Shown here: piece by piece, positions 1 through 9,898 of the stretch
Position numbering within the stretch: the first letter of the stretch is position 1
Layout: each line of letters starts with the position of its first letter
Source: Photobacterium sp. TLY01
Lineage (GTDB): Bacteria > Pseudomonadota > Gammaproteobacteria > Enterobacterales > Vibrionaceae
DNA: 64,000 bases
NCBI RefSeq assembly: GCF_021432065.1
Contig: NZ_CP090364.1
Coordinates: 2,184,601-2,248,600, forward strand
Reading direction: 5' to 3'
Notes under the pieces: generated by a model
Databases searched by the model: none
What the model was told of the DNA's origin: nothing
The model's input: the letters and a program-made list of their open reading frames with translations, nothing else
Program-made: the position numbers and the translations under genes

Positions 1-62
1 GGTATTCAGGCGAGATTTGATTAATTCCGCCTGTGCCTCATAGTAAAAAACGTGCGGTGCTA
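1..62. other. Intergenic stub downstream of fabH
   Basis: These bases follow the fabH stop on the minus strand. In relatives fabD usually comes next, but no FabD start (MxxFAxVFPGQGS-type) can be read here, so it would lie outside the window. A possible loose hairpin (AGGCG ... CGCCT) is present. Nothing else is recognised. Confidence 0.5.
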
Positions 63-1019
63 TCAGAATTTCACCAGTGCCGAACCCCAGGTGAATCCAC
101 CACCAAAGGCTTCCAGCAACAGTGTCTGTCCCCGCTTGATGCGACCATCGCGTACGGCTTCATCCAACGCGGCCGGCACCGTTGCAGCTGACGTGTTCCC
201 TTGCTTATCCAAAGTCACGACAACTTGATCCATCGACATTGACAGCTTTTTCGCCGTCGCCGTAATAATGCGTAAATTGGCCTGATGTGGCACCAGCCAA
301 TCCAAATCGGATTTTTCCATATTGTTGGCTGCCAGCGTATCCGTCACCAGATTCGACAACTGTGTGACAGCCACTTTGAACACTTCGTTGCCAGCCATGT
401 AGAGCCATTTGTTACAGTCAAAGGTCTCACCATGTTCAGGCACAGCCAAACTCAGCAAACCGCCAAAATGGCCATCTGCGTGTAAGTGGGTAGAAATGAT
501 ACCGGCTTCTTCACTGGCGCCCAGCACGACGGCCCCTGCACCATCACCAAATAAAATGATGGTGGAGCGATCTTCCGGGTCACACTTATGAGACAGCGCG
601 TCCGCACCTATCACTAAGACTTTGCTTGCCATACCGGTTTTGATGTGTTGATCCGCCACACTCAGGGCATAGACAAAACCGGAACAGGCTGCCGCAAGAT
701 CAAATGCCGGGCACCCTTTCACACCAAGCATTCCCTGTACCTGGCAGGCTGCAGATGGAAAAGCATGGCTGGCTGACGTTGTCGCAACGATAATTAAATC
801 AATTTCTTCCGCCGCAACACCGGCCATGTCCATCGCACGGCTTGCCGCGTGATAGCCCATTACAGCTACAGTTTCGTCTTCTGCCGCGATGCGGCGCTCA
901 CGAATACCGGTGCGAGCGACAATCCACTCATCGCTGGTATCCACCATTTTTTCCAGATCCGCGTTGGTACGAACCTGCTCTGGCAGATAGCTGCCAGTGC
1001 CTAATATTCTGCTATACAT
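63..1019 (-). CDS. fabH: Beta-ketoacyl-ACP synthase III (FabH)
   Basis: This enzyme starts type II fatty acid synthesis by condensing acetyl-CoA with malonyl-ACP in the cytoplasm. The 318-residue length is normal for FabH. The Cys-His-Asn triad is readable: Cys112 in AACSGF, His245 in VPHQAN and Asn275 in KQGNTSAA. The glycine-rich [11 protein letters not shown] stretch and the C-terminal [13 protein letters not shown] are typical. The start is an ATG and the gene lies only 5 bp behind plsX on the same strand, so it is probably cotranscribed with rpmF-plsX. Nothing unusual was seen. Confidence 0.97.
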   Translation of the reverse strand: MYSRILGTGSYLPEQVRTNADLEKMVDTSDEWIVARTGIRERRIAAEDETVAVMGYHAASRAMDMAGVAAEEIDLIIVATTSASHAFPSAACQVQGMLGVKGCPAFDLAAACSGFVYALSVADQHIKTGMASKVLVIGADALSHKCDPEDRSTIILFGDGAGAVVLGASEEAGIISTHLHADGHFGGLLSLAVPEHGETFDCNKWLYMAGNEVFKVAVTQLSNLVTDTLAANNMEKSDLDWLVPHQANLRIITATAKKLSMSMDQVVVTLDKQGNTSAATVPAALDEAVRDGRIKRGQTLLLEAFGGGFTWGSALVKF

Positions 1020-1024
1020 GAAGA

Positions 1025-2053
1025 CTAAAAATGCCTCTCAAGTAGTACGTGTTCCAAACGGTCACTGATTTTTGCCGGTATCTTCCGTTTGATTTCGTGT
1101 ACCGCTTCACCAATCGCATTGGTCAAAGCAGCAATGTCGGCACTTCCATGGCTTTTCACGACAATACCGCGCAATCCTAACAGACTTGCACCATTGTACT
1201 GGTCGGGGTTCAGGCTTTGAATCTGACGGAACAGGTCACTAAACAGCCACTTAGCGATCAATCGCTTAATCGGGTGCTGGCTGACGGCCTGTTTAAAGCT
1301 CTCTATAAAGAGATTAGCAACCCCTTCGCTGGTTTTCAGGCTGACATTACCGACAAAACCATCGCAGACCACCACATCGGCTTTGCCGTCATAGAGCTCA
1401 TTGCCTTCAACATAACCAATATAATGAACATCCGGTGAACGGCTGAGCATAGATGCGCAGCGTTTCACAAGATCATTGCCCTTAATTTCTTCAGAACCAA
1501 TATTAAGCAGCGCCACTCTGGGCGGTCTGCCTGTCATTTCCTGCTCCGCCAGTACCGACCCCATCACTGCAAACTGAAACAATGTATCGGCATCACAGGA
1601 CACATTGGCCCCCAGATCCAGCAGCCAGGTTTTGCCGCCGTTTCGGCTGGGAATGGCCGAAACCAGAGCAGGACGCTCCACACCCGGTAATTGTTTCAAT
1701 GTATAGCGAGCCAATGCCATCAGAGCGCCGGTATTCCCTGCGCTGACACAGGCATCTGCGTCACCTTCAGCCACGGCATCCAGTGCCCGGCGCATAGACG
1801 AACCCTGGCTTTGGCGTAATGCCTGAGACGGACGCGTGTGATCCGCGATGGCATGATCGCAGTGGACAACAGTCAAACGGGGGTGATGAGTAGAATTGAG
1901 CGATGAGAGTTGGGTGGTGATTGCACTTTGATCACCGAAAAGAAGCAGATTTAGCGACGGGTATTGTAACAGTGCCTGCACGGCGGCAGGCACTGTTACC
2001 TGAGGACCGAAATCCCCACCCATTGCATCAAGTGCAACGGTTAGACCAGTCAA
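1025..2053 (-). CDS. plsX: Phosphate acyltransferase PlsX
   Basis: PlsX makes acyl-phosphate from acyl-ACP, the donor for PlsY in phosphatidic acid synthesis, and acts at the inner membrane surface. The protein begins [17 protein letters not shown], the family N-terminus, and keeps [12 protein letters not shown] and [15 protein letters not shown]. It is 342 residues, as expected. The start codon is TTG. It is preferred because the reading aligns with the E. coli N-terminus from this codon and an AAGG element lies just upstream, overlapping the rpmF stop. It sits between rpmF and fabH in the conserved rpmF-plsX-fabH order. Confidence 0.95.
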   Translation of the reverse strand: MTGLTVALDAMGGDFGPQVTVPAAVQALLQYPSLNLLLFGDQSAITTQLSSLNSTHHPRLTVVHCDHAIADHTRPSQALRQSQGSSMRRALDAVAEGDADACVSAGNTGALMALARYTLKQLPGVERPALVSAIPSRNGGKTWLLDLGANVSCDADTLFQFAVMGSVLAEQEMTGRPPRVALLNIGSEEIKGNDLVKRCASMLSRSPDVHYIGYVEGNELYDGKADVVVCDGFVGNVSLKTSEGVANLFIESFKQAVSQHPIKRLIAKWLFSDLFRQIQSLNPDQYNGASLLGLRGIVVKSHGSADIAALTNAIGEAVHEIKRKIPAKISDRLEHVLLERHF

Positions 2054-2062
2054 GGTTCAACC

Positions 2063-2233
2063 TTATTTGTTGATAACCTTGCGGCCACGGTAGAAACCGT
2101 CAGCAGTCACGTGGTGACGCAGATGGGTTTCACCGCTGTTCTGATCGACAGATACAGCAGCGCTAGTCAGTGCATCGTGTGAACGACGCATACCACGTGC
2201 TGAACGTGATTTTTTGCTCTTTTGTACGGCCAT
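2063..2233 (-). CDS. rpmF: 50S ribosomal protein L32 (bL32)
   Basis: This 56-residue ORF reads [21 protein letters not shown] at its N-terminus and ends in [11 protein letters not shown], which is bL32 of the large ribosomal subunit. It is very basic and starts at ATG with an AAGGAG-type site just upstream (TAAGGAGTAGGGTTA before the ATG). It lies 5 bp after yceD and 9 bp before plsX on the minus strand, the usual yceD-rpmF-plsX arrangement that ties ribosome and lipid synthesis transcription together. Confidence 0.96.
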   Translation of the reverse strand: MAVQKSKKSRSARGMRRSHDALTSAAVSVDQNSGETHLRHHVTADGFYRGRKVINK

Positions 2234-2238
2234 TAACC

Positions 2239-2769
2239 CTACTCCTTATTACTTTTACTCAAGTTTTTTAATACTGCAAACGGATTCGGACGCTCATCAG
2301 CAACAGGGATCTCACCGAAGCTCATACCTGATGCAGAGACTGAACAGTCAGCTTCATCATGCATTGGCACTTGCGGCAATTCCAGAATCAGCTCATCCTC
2401 GATGAGTTGAAGCAGATTGATCTCACCATTTTCGTCGACTTCAGCCGGCTCATAAGCTTCCGGAAACTCATCTGCTTCCTCGGGTCTGAGGAGCGGACTA
2501 TAACAGAAATCCACACGGTAATGGTGTTGGAATTCTTCCTGGCATCGCTGACAGGTTAACATCACATCAACATCTGCATGTCCACGCATGAATGCGATAT
2601 GACGCTGGTCAAAGTCAAATGACAAGGTGACGTTTGCATCACTTAAAACGCTGGAAGCCGATTCAGCCAGACGCTCTAAAAGCTCGGCTTTGATGATGCC
2701 ATCATAGTCGAGCTTTTTTTGAGCAGCGCGGACCGGATCTACCGTCAGCGGCAATTTTACCTTTTGCAT
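2239..2769 (-). CDS. yceD: YceD family protein (DUF177)
   Basis: A 176-residue acidic protein of the YceD/DUF177 family. In other bacteria the family is linked to 23S rRNA metabolism, but its biochemical role is not settled. It has the conserved paired cysteines in [12 protein letters not shown] near the middle and the C-terminal [10 protein letters not shown] signature, with a long acidic segment ([20 protein letters not shown]). It is the promoter-proximal gene of the yceD-rpmF-plsX-fabH run and is divergent from maf across a 232-bp gap. Confidence 0.93.
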   Translation of the reverse strand: MQKVKLPLTVDPVRAAQKKLDYDGIIKAELLERLAESASSVLSDANVTLSFDFDQRHIAFMRGHADVDVMLTCQRCQEEFQHHYRVDFCYSPLLRPEEADEFPEAYEPAEVDENGEINLLQLIEDELILELPQVPMHDEADCSVSASGMSFGEIPVADERPNPFAVLKNLSKSNKE

Positions 2770-3001
2770 AGGGCGCGAATATTAGCCTTCTAATTGGTTT
2801 GAGTCAAAGGAAATGTGTCCGAAATCCCAGCTTTTGACCATTTCCCCCCAAGGGGTTTTCATTGCCCGTCCAGGTCCATGGTACGGCAGGTATAATAAGG
2901 TTGGTTCTGAGATAAAACTAGCGTAGATTTCAGCTTATTGCTCACACATTCATTGCGGGCAATGCACACACTGAATACACCTAAACACATCGAGTCAAAC
3001 C

Positions 3002-3583
3002 ATGAAACAACCGCTACTTCTGGCTTCTACTTCTCCTTACCGTCGCAGCCTGCTGGAGAAGTTCGGCATACCGTTCGACTGCGCCTCCCCCAATATCGAT
3101 GAAACGCCGCATCCGGACGAGTCCGCGGAAGAGCTGGTCAAGCGTCTTGCACAAGCGAAAGCCCGTGCCTGTCGAAAGGAGTACGCAACTCACCTGATCA
3201 TCGGTTCAGATCAAGTTTGTGTTATCAATGGCAAGATTGCAGGAAAGCCTCACTCCGTCGCTAATGCCTGTGCTCAGCTTGCTGCGGCGAGTGGCCAGAC
3301 GGTCACTTTTTATACGGGCCTTTGCCTGTATAACGCTCAGACGGACACCAGCGAAGTGATTTGTGAACCGTTTCATGTTCATTTCCGAGCACTGACAGCA
3401 GAAGAAATTCAACAATATGTGGCTCGTGAACAGCCTTTACAGTGCGCTGGCAGCTTCAAAAGCGAAGGATTAGGTATCGCCTTGTTTGATCGCCTTGAAG
3501 GCCGGGATCCCAATACCCTGGTCGGTCTGCCACTCATCAGTTTACGTGAGATGCTGTCCCGCCAGGGAATTGAAATCCTTTGA
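3002..3583 (+). CDS. yceF: Maf-like nucleoside triphosphate pyrophosphatase (YceF type)
   Basis: Maf proteins hydrolyse non-canonical nucleoside triphosphates; the YceF subgroup prefers 7-methyl-GTP. This 193-residue protein begins [18 protein letters not shown], the family motif S/A-S-x-x-R-R, and carries [20 protein letters not shown] with the catalytic aspartate region, then [20 protein letters not shown] sequence near 2891 lies about 110 bp upstream, but no good -35 goes with it. Divergent placement next to yceD and convergence with rluC match the enterobacterial and vibrio arrangement, supporting YceF rather than YhdE. Confidence 0.93.
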   Translation: MKQPLLLASTSPYRRSLLEKFGIPFDCASPNIDETPHPDESAEELVKRLAQAKARACRKEYATHLIIGSDQVCVINGKIAGKPHSVANACAQLAAASGQTVTFYTGLCLYNAQTDTSEVICEPFHVHFRALTAEEIQQYVAREQPLQCAGSFKSEGLGIALFDRLEGRDPNTLVGLPLISLREMLSRQGIEIL

Positions 3584-3588
3584 ATGCA

Positions 3589-4533
3589 TTAACGCTGGCG
3601 AAGTAATTCCAGCGTTCTGTTGAGCATGGCATCCATCGGCGCATTGATCTCCACTTTCTCACCCGAATGCGGATGTTCAAACTGGATATTTGCTGCATGT
3701 AAAAAGAGACGGTTCAGCCCGGTCGTCTTGGTATACGCATCAAACCGCGGGTCACCATACCTGTCATCCCAGGCAATCGGGTGGCCTGTGTACTGACAAT
3801 GCACACGGATCTGGTGCGTACGGCCTGTCACCGGACTGGCCTGTACCAGCGTCGCCTCATCAAAGCTTTCCAGGATTTTAAAACGTGTATCAGACGCTTT
3901 CCCGTTCGGATTGACCCGAACAATACTATTGACTTCGTTTTTCAGCAGCGGCGCGGTAACTTTCCGGCACTCTTTAGGCCATTGTCCCATCACCAACGCA
4001 AAATAATATTTCTGAACCGTTTTCTGCCTGAACTGTTCCTGAAGTTTACGCAGGGCTGAACGTTTCTTTGCAACCAGTAAAATACCTGAAGTGTCTCTGT
4101 CTATCCTGTGTACGAGCTCCAGAAAGCGCGCCTCCGGACGCAACGCCCGCAGCGCTTCGATGGCACCAAATTTCAGGCCGCTGCCACCGTGTACAGCAGT
4201 CCCTGAGGGTTTATTAAGGATGAGCATGTGCTCATCTTCATAAATGATGCAATTTTCAAGCTCAGCGACTTTGTCCAGTTTGGTACTGACAGGCGCCGCT
4301 GCTTCTTTCTCTGGCAAGGTCACAGGCGGTACTCTCACCAGATCCCCTTCCTGAAGTTTGTACTCAGGTTTTATCCGTTTTTTGTTTACTCGCACCTCAC
4401 CCTTACGCAAAATCCGGTAAATCATACTTTTGGGCACGTTTTTCAGTCGGGCACGGAGAAAATTATCAATCCTTTGCCCGGCAAAATCATCAGCAATCGC
4501 GATGAATTGCACTTTCGGTTTGTCATCTTTCAT
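3589..4533 (-). CDS. rluC: 23S rRNA pseudouridine synthase RluC
   Basis: RluC converts uridines 955, 2504 and 2580 (E. coli numbering) of 23S rRNA to pseudouridine. The 314-residue protein has an N-terminal S4 RNA-binding domain (RIDNFLRARLKNVPKSMIYRILR) and the RluA-type catalytic motif HRIDRDTSG with the active aspartate. GRTHQIRVH completes the core. The start is ATG at 4533. It is divergent from rne, as in E. coli. Its 3' end meets maf tail to tail with 5 bp between them; an 8-bp inverted repeat (3591-3598 / 3609-3616) sits across the stop but has no U-run. Confidence 0.95.
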   Translation of the reverse strand: MKDDKPKVQFIAIADDFAGQRIDNFLRARLKNVPKSMIYRILRKGEVRVNKKRIKPEYKLQEGDLVRVPPVTLPEKEAAAPVSTKLDKVAELENCIIYEDEHMLILNKPSGTAVHGGSGLKFGAIEALRALRPEARFLELVHRIDRDTSGILLVAKKRSALRKLQEQFRQKTVQKYYFALVMGQWPKECRKVTAPLLKNEVNSIVRVNPNGKASDTRFKILESFDEATLVQASPVTGRTHQIRVHCQYTGHPIAWDDRYGDPRFDAYTKTTGLNRLFLHAANIQFEHPHSGEKVEINAPMDAMLNRTLELLRQR

Positions 4534-4553
4534 AGCCTAAGATTCTATCACGG

Positions 4554-4998
4554 CTATAAAGCAGATTGCCGCAAAAAAGTCACCCTGCTATGATTGCAGT
4601 CTGGAACAGGGGAATTTCCCACTTTCCGTGCCATGACGGTCACATTTTCGTCATGATGAATGTTTTTTATCCTGCTCTGCTTGGCGTCGCTGCAATAGGC
4701 GTAAGACGATAAGTCATGCAGAGTCATTATTAGTGTTCCGATTGCAGATTTTTTATCGGTGTTAGAGATACAACCGCGATGACGCGGTGTTACCGGCTGA
4801 GTACCGTAAGGTCTTAAAGCCACTTTTAATGGTCTTATACCATCTTTAAGTACAGCTGGCAGATACGTGTAGCCACAGAGCACTCCTGAAACATCCAACC
4901 GTGAGGTTGCAACCGTAAATCAGACTTGGGGTCAGGCAGCATCGGTAGAAAATCCAATATTGGCTCACTAAAACAACGACAATAAATGAGTACACAGA
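4554..4998 (+). promoter_or_regulatory. RNase E (rne) 5' untranslated leader
   Basis: About 445 bp lie between rluC and the rne start with no credible coding sequence. The segment contains a tight hairpin CCGCG-ATGA-CGCGG (about 4772-4786) followed by GAGTACCGTAAGGTCTTAAAG and GGTCTTATACCATC. From memory these elements match the conserved rne leader (the RNase E 5' UTR family), through which RNase E cleaves and limits its own mRNA. A covariance-model search was not possible here. One or more promoters should lie in the left half, but none is convincing. Confidence 0.75.
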
Positions 4999-7900
4999 AT
5001 GAAAAGAATGTTGATCAACGCAACTCAGAAGGAAGAGTTGCGCGTCGCATTAGTGGACGGTCAAAAGCTATTCGATCTTGATATCGAAAGCCCAGGACAC
5101 GAATCTAAGAAAGCAAATATCTACAAAGGCCGCATTACCCGTATCGAACCTAGTCTTGAAGCCGCTTTCGTCGACTATGGTGCCGAGCGTCACGGTTTCC
5201 TCCCTCTGAAAGAAATTGCGCGCGACTACTTCCCAGCCAACTACTCCTATCAGGGCCGTCCGAATATCAAGGAAGTACTGAAAGAAGGTCAGGAAGTAAT
5301 CGTTCAGGTGGATAAAGAAGAACGTGGCAACAAAGGGGCTGCGCTGACAACCTTTATCTCTCTGGCGGGAAGTTACCTGGTCCTGATGCCAAACAACCCT
5401 CGTGCCGGCGGTATCTCGCGCCGTATCGAAGGGGAAGAACGCACGCAACTGAAAGCGGCTCTGAGCACCCTTCAACTGCCTGATGGCATGGGCCTGATCG
5501 TACGTACGGCAGGCGTGGGCAAATCCGCTGAAGAACTGGAGTGGGATTTAAACGTACTGCTCAATCACTGGAGCGCAGTGAAAGAAGCCGCCGATGCCCA
5601 CCCAGCCCCTTTCCTGATCCATCAGGAAAGTAACGTGATTGCCCGTGCGATTCGTGACTATCTGCGCCGTGATATTGGCGAGATTTTGATCGACAGCCCG
5701 AAAATCTTCGACCGCGCCCGTGATCACATCAAGCTGATCCGTCCTGATTTTCTGCCTAAAGTAAAACGTTACGAAGGCGAAGTGCCGCTGTTCAGCCACT
5801 ATCAGATTGAAAGCCAGATTGAATCGGCTTTCCAGCGTGAAGTGCGCCTGCCTTCCGGTGGCTCTGTGGTGATTGACCCGACAGAAGCTCTGACGTCAAT
5901 CGATATTAACTCTGCCCGTGCTACGAAAGGCGGTGATATCGAAGAAACCGCGCTGCAGACCAACCTGGAAGCAGCCGATGAGATTGCACGCCAGCTGCGT
6001 TTGCGCGACTTAGGCGGCCTGGTCGTGATTGACTTCATCGATATGACCCCGGTACGCCACCAGCGTGAAGTGGAAAACCGCCTGCGTGAAGCAGTTCGAA
6101 TGGACCGTGCCCGCGTACAAATCGGCCGGATCTCCCGTTTCGGTCTGCTGGAAATGTCTCGTCAGCGTCTGAGCCCTTCTCTGGCAGAGGCCAGCCACCA
6201 TGTTTGCCCTCGCTGTACGGGGACAGGTGTGGTGCGTGATAACGAGTCGCTGTCGCTGTCGATTCTTCGCTTAATTGAGGAAGAAGCGCTCAAAGACAAC
6301 AGTTCTCAGGTTCAGGCAATCGTCCCTGTTGCTGTCGCGTCCTACCTGCTGAACGAAAAACGCCGCTCTGTACAACACATCGAAAAATATCACGATGTCA
6401 AAGTCGTGATCGTGCCGAATGCAGATATTGAAACACCGCACTTTGAAGTGTTGCGCGTTCGTACCGGCGAAGAAAAAGACACCTTGTCTTACCACATCCC
6501 GCAATTGCTGGAAGCAACGCGTGAGACAGAGGCGGCGGAATCCGCGCCCGAGCGTGCCAGTAAAAAGCGTGAAGAACCGGTTCTGCAAGGTTTCACTGCA
6601 CCAAAAGCACCGGCACCAGTTGTGAAGCCTGCGCCTGCCGTAGCGACTGAGCCGGCAGCCAAAACAGACAGTAAACCTGGCCTGATCCAGCGTCTGTTCA
6701 GTGCGCTTGCTGGCCTGTTTAGCAGCAGTGCTGAAGAGAAACCTGCTGAGAAACAAGAAACAAAAGCTGCGGTACGCCAGGATAACCGACGTGACAATCG
6801 TCGTGATAACCGTCGTGATAACCGCCGCAGTAAAGACGGCAGCCGTCAGGGTCAGAGCCGCCAACGTCAGGATGATGATCGCGATTCACGCGATACAAAA
6901 GCCGATGATAAAGGTCAGCGCCAGCAACGTCGTCGCAATGAACGTCCTAAGCAGGACCGTAATGCCCAGGCTGAAAAGCCAGCGAAAGCGGCTGCACCGC
7001 GCACCATCGCTGACGAAGACATCAAAGAGCAAAAGCGCCAACGCCGCGACGAGGTGCAAAAGCAACGCCGTAAGGAAAAACAGCAACAAGCTGAAACGGC
7101 AGAGGCAATTGACACCGTTGAAGCGACCGACAACGTTGAGCAACCAAAGACCGAGAAGGTAAAACAACGCCGTCAACGTCGCCAGTTGCATAAGAAGATC
7201 CGCCTGGAATCTGCAGAGCTGCAGCCAGCCGGTGAAACAGAGCAAGCCCCTGCTGCGGTCAGTGATCACACACCAAGCCGCGTGAAGAGTGTCGGTATCG
7301 AAATGGCGAAAGAGGCCAACGCTACCACCGAGCTTGAATCTGCCGAGCTGCAGTCAGACGCAGATACCCAGGAAGGTCAGGAAGGTCAACGCCGTAACCG
7401 CCGCTCACCGCGTCACCTGCGTGCCAGTGGTCAACGTCGTCGCCGCATCCGCGATACGCGTCCTCAACAGGATGAAGATCAGGTGGATCAGGCGGTTTCT
7501 GATGCCATTACCCATGCGGTAGAAGAAGTGTCTGACAGCCTGAGCGAAATGGAGAACGTAGTTTCAATTGTTGAGCGTCCGAAGCGTCGTCCGACTAGCG
7601 GTGTCGCGTCTCCTGAAATGGCTATGGGCAAAGTCTGGCCTCGTCACGACAAGCCTGCTGTCCATGCAGAAGATACAGCCGAAGAAACCGCAACCCTTGC
7701 AACAGAAGCGGTACAAACGGCGCAACCTGCTGAGACGCAGTCTGCACCACTGAGTGGTGTAGCCATGCCGGAACTGGCCATGGGCAAAGTGATGCCACTG
7801 CGTCAGCCAGCAGAGCAAACTGAGCAAGCTGAAGCAGTGCCAGCTACGGCGATTGAAACCCCGGCAGCAACTCAGGTTTCTGAAAGTCCGGTTACTGCTG

Positions 7901-8232
7901 CTGAAGTTACTGAGCCTCTGATCGCAGAGCCTGTCACTGAAGCTGTCACAGAAACAGTGACGGAAAAGCAGACAGCGGCAGTCAGCCCACAAGCGAACAT
8001 AGCGTCGTCTGCTGATGTGAAGCAACAAGTAACGGCCAGCGCTCCGCGTGGGATTCACAGCGTGTCTCCGATGACCAAAGCCCCTGCGCCGCAGCAGGTA
8101 CTGGATACGACCCCGGTGGCGATTGCACCGTTACGTACCAGTCTGGCTCAAACCCGTCAGGCAGGCAGCCAGACAGCCACGAGTGTGGCCTCTGCACCTA
8201 TGACCAAAGCGGTCTCAGAGACGCAAGCGTAA
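4999..8232 (+). CDS. rne: Ribonuclease E
   Basis: RNase E is the essential endonuclease of mRNA decay and rRNA/tRNA processing and the scaffold of the degradosome. The 1077-residue protein starts [21 protein letters not shown]. It has an S1 domain (about residues 35-125), the DNase I-like catalytic part with Asp302 in TSIDINS and a second Asp in VVIDFIDM, and the zinc link CPRC at 403-406. The C-terminal half is disordered: an amphipathic membrane-targeting helix at about 560-575 ([14 protein letters not shown]), an arginine-rich region with four DNRR repeats (595-610), two copies of a PExAMGKV motif, and a tail with MTKAPAP for PNPase-type contacts. It is followed by a strong terminator. Confidence 0.97.
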   Translation: MKRMLINATQKEELRVALVDGQKLFDLDIESPGHESKKANIYKGRITRIEPSLEAAFVDYGAERHGFLPLKEIARDYFPANYSYQGRPNIKEVLKEGQEVIVQVDKEERGNKGAALTTFISLAGSYLVLMPNNPRAGGISRRIEGEERTQLKAALSTLQLPDGMGLIVRTAGVGKSAEELEWDLNVLLNHWSAVKEAADAHPAPFLIHQESNVIARAIRDYLRRDIGEILIDSPKIFDRARDHIKLIRPDFLPKVKRYEGEVPLFSHYQIESQIESAFQREVRLPSGGSVVIDPTEALTSIDINSARATKGGDIEETALQTNLEAADEIARQLRLRDLGGLVVIDFIDMTPVRHQREVENRLREAVRMDRARVQIGRISRFGLLEMSRQRLSPSLAEASHHVCPRCTGTGVVRDNESLSLSILRLIEEEALKDNSSQVQAIVPVAVASYLLNEKRRSVQHIEKYHDVKVVIVPNADIETPHFEVLRVRTGEEKDTLSYHIPQLLEATRETEAAESAPERASKKREEPVLQGFTAPKAPAPVVKPAPAVATEPAAKTDSKPGLIQRLFSALAGLFSSSAEEKPAEKQETKAAVRQDNRRDNRRDNRRDNRRSKDGSRQGQSRQRQDDDRDSRDTKADDKGQRQQRRRNERPKQDRNAQAEKPAKAAAPRTIADEDIKEQKRQRRDEVQKQRRKEKQQQAETAEAIDTVEATDNVEQPKTEKVKQRRQRRQLHKKIRLESAELQPAGETEQAPAAVSDHTPSRVKSVGIEMAKEANATTELESAELQSDADTQEGQEGQRRNRRSPRHLRASGQRRRRIRDTRPQQDEDQVDQAVSDAITHAVEEVSDSLSEMENVVSIVERPKRRPTSGVASPEMAMGKVWPRHDKPAVHAEDTAEETATLATEAVQTAQPAETQSAPLSGVAMPELAMGKVMPLRQPAEQTEQAEAVPATAIETPAATQVSESPVTAAEVTEPLIAEPVTEAVTETVTEKQTAAVSPQANIASSADVKQQVTASAPRGIHSVSPMTKAPAPQQVLDTTPVAIAPLRTSLAQTRQAGSQTATSVASAPMTKAVSETQA
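6781..6828 (+). repeat. Four tandem DNRR codon repeats in rne
   Basis: Four consecutive 12-bp units (GATAACCGNCGN with third-base variation) encode DNRR four times in the arginine-rich RNA-binding part of RNase E. The units differ slightly at wobble positions, so the repeat is not a recent identical duplication. Such a repeat may expand or contract between strains. Confidence 0.9.
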
Positions 8233-8253
8233 TTCTGGCCCAGCAAGAAAAAC

Positions 8254-8288
8254 AAAAAGCCATGCCTTTGTGCATGGCTTTTTTGTTT
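8254..8288 (+). terminator. Rho-independent terminator of rne
   Basis: A 9-bp perfect stem AAGCCATGC / GCATGGCTT with a six-base loop, an A-run before it and TTTTTT after it. It lies 22 bp past the rne stop. The symmetric A/T flanks let it also act on the minus strand. Confidence 0.92.
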
Positions 8289-8353
8289 TCCGGATCCGCT
8301 TAAGCACAATGCCACAGGCTCGACACTCACTGCGGCTTAACCTTGATGCAAAA

Positions 8354-8827
8354 TCACCTTTCTTTCAAACCGGCGACTATGTTATCCGCAGCCGCTTCGA
8401 TCAAATCCAGCACATGCTCGAAACCCGCCTCGCCACCATAATACGGATCCGGAACTTCTTGTGCCTCTGCATCGGCAAAATCCAGTAACAATGCCAATTT
8501 AGACAGATGTTCTGTCGGACAGATATCTCTCAGATCAGACAAATTCTGCCTGTCGGCAACCAGAATAAAATCAAACTTTTCAAAATCGCCAGCCGAGATC
8601 TGACGGGCACGAATCCCCTCAAAACTGTATCCTCTGGCTTCCCCGGCAGCACGCGAACGACTGTCCGGCCGCTTTCCTTCATGAAATCCAATCGTCCCTG
8701 CCGAATCAATTTCAAGTTCAACGCCCGCATTTACGGCCTTAGCACGCAGCACCGCTTCTGCAGTTGGCGAGCGGCAAATATTGCCCATGCAGACGAGCAA
8801 CACGGATGGTTTTCTCTTCTCTGGCAT
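8354..8827 (-). CDS. Low-molecular-weight protein tyrosine phosphatase
   Basis: A 157-residue cytoplasmic phosphatase of the arsenate reductase/LMW-PTP fold. The P-loop C-x5-R-S is at Cys13 to Arg19 (VCMGNICRSP) and the general-acid DP motif is near the C-terminus (VPDPYYGG). Family members dephosphorylate tyrosine kinases, often in polysaccharide export loci, but no such genes are adjacent. The ATG at 8827 is chosen over an upstream in-frame TTG (8830) because GAGG lies 7 bases before the ATG. It converges on rne and appears monocistronic. Confidence 0.92.
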   Translation of the reverse strand: MPEKRKPSVLLVCMGNICRSPTAEAVLRAKAVNAGVELEIDSAGTIGFHEGKRPDSRSRAAGEARGYSFEGIRARQISAGDFEKFDFILVADRQNLSDLRDICPTEHLSKLALLLDFADAEAQEVPDPYYGGEAGFEHVLDLIEAAADNIVAGLKER

Positions 8828-8984
8828 CAATTGTCCTCATCATCAGATTAGATTGACTCTTGATACAAGACTACGCCCCCCTGGACAATCATTGCAACCT
8901 TCGGGCATACACAAGCCAGCCTGCGCCCTTACCCTTGGTTGCTTGCGCTGAGATGCCACATGCATCACCGCAAATCACAACGAT

Positions 8985-9011
8985 CAAGAAAGGGAGCGAC
9001 ATCGCTCCCTT
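8985..9011 (-). terminator. Terminator of the universal stress protein gene
   Basis: An 8-bp perfect stem GGGAGCGA / TCGCTCCC (8992-9009), flanked by an outer GATCAA/TTGATC pairing. On the minus strand it is followed by TTTCTTG, a moderate U-tract. It is 26 bp after the stop. Confidence 0.7.
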
Positions 9012-9037
9012 GATCTGAATATCTGATGATTTTTGCG

Positions 9038-9889
9038 TTATCTGATTAACAGCACAGGCACTGTGGCATCAAGCAGAAGCCGGGTGGTATTACTGCCGAC
9101 AAAGAACTGGCGCAGTTTCGAGTGGCCGTAAGCCCCCATCACTATCATGCCAATCGATTTTTCCTGCTGATACTGCAAAATCGCACTGCTAACGGATCCC
9201 GTCAGGCACACTTGAGTGACGTGAATGCCTGCATTGCTCAGGGTTTCAGCCGCAGATTCAAACGCGTCGCGTTTGTTGTCCGCATCCTCGACCATCACCA
9301 AGTGGCACGTCATGCCTTTCAGTAACGGGGTATCAATGGCTTTCTGCACCAGTTTCTGGCTGGTGTCGCTGCCATCAAACGCCAGCAGATACTCTGTCGG
9401 TTCACTGAAATCGCCGTTCGCGATCAGGGTGTGGGTCGAAAATGCCCGCACCACACTTTCCAGCTGCGAGCCAATCGCCTTGGTATTCTTTTGATGAAGC
9501 TCACCGGACTTGCCCAGCACCAGCACCCGAATTTCCGGTTCCAGTTCCAGTAAGGTCTCGACAAGATGCCCATGCAGTTGCTGCTTCACAACCGAAGGAA
9601 CGCCAGTGTCGGTGACAAGAGATTCCAGATCATTGAGCAAAGCTTTACTGTGCTGTATTTCCAGTTTGGAGCGTTTCTCATCCAGCTCACTGAGCTCTTT
9701 CAGTAACGCTTCGCGACTGCCCAGACCAATGGTCCCGGACAGTTGAGAGTCCGCCTGATAGCGGTCTTTGTCGAGCACATGCAGCAACTTGAGCGGTGTC
9801 TCTAACCGCTGAGCCGTCCAGCCAGCCAGATCCACCACGGCCTTCGAGTAGTGCTGGCCGTCTATACATGCGGTGATATATTGCGTCAT
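9038..9889 (-). CDS. Tandem universal stress protein (UspE-like)
   Basis: A 283-residue protein of two UspA domains. The second domain ends with the ATP-binding pattern G-x2-G-x9-G-S (MGAYGHSKLRQFFVGSNTTRLLL), while the first domain has a degenerate form, suggesting one working nucleotide site. It begins MTQYITACIDGQHYSKAVVDLA. It starts 9 bp after the stop of the SulP transporter gene, so the two are almost certainly one transcript. The pairing suggests it senses or adjusts transporter activity, which is inference. Confidence 0.88.
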   Translation of the reverse strand: MTQYITACIDGQHYSKAVVDLAGWTAQRLETPLKLLHVLDKDRYQADSQLSGTIGLGSREALLKELSELDEKRSKLEIQHSKALLNDLESLVTDTGVPSVVKQQLHGHLVETLLELEPEIRVLVLGKSGELHQKNTKAIGSQLESVVRAFSTHTLIANGDFSEPTEYLLAFDGSDTSQKLVQKAIDTPLLKGMTCHLVMVEDADNKRDAFESAAETLSNAGIHVTQVCLTGSVSSAILQYQQEKSIGMIVMGAYGHSKLRQFFVGSNTTRLLLDATVPVLLIR

Positions 9890-9898
9890 GCTATCTCC

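Noticed and set aside
3591-3616. Inverted repeat AACGCTGG / CCAGCGTT at the maf-rluC junction as a terminator
   Set aside because: Stem is good but no T-run follows on either strand, and it is inside the rluC coding end.
4554-4898. 114-codon minus-strand frame inside the rne leader
   Set aside because: The segment is better explained as the structured rne 5' UTR; the translation is unlike any family I know and its start lacks a ribosome site.
6271-6864. Open frames of 100-197 codons antisense to and out of frame in rne
   Set aside because: They lie over the repetitive Arg/Glu/Ala-rich coding region of RNase E, are low complexity, and have no ribosome-binding sites.
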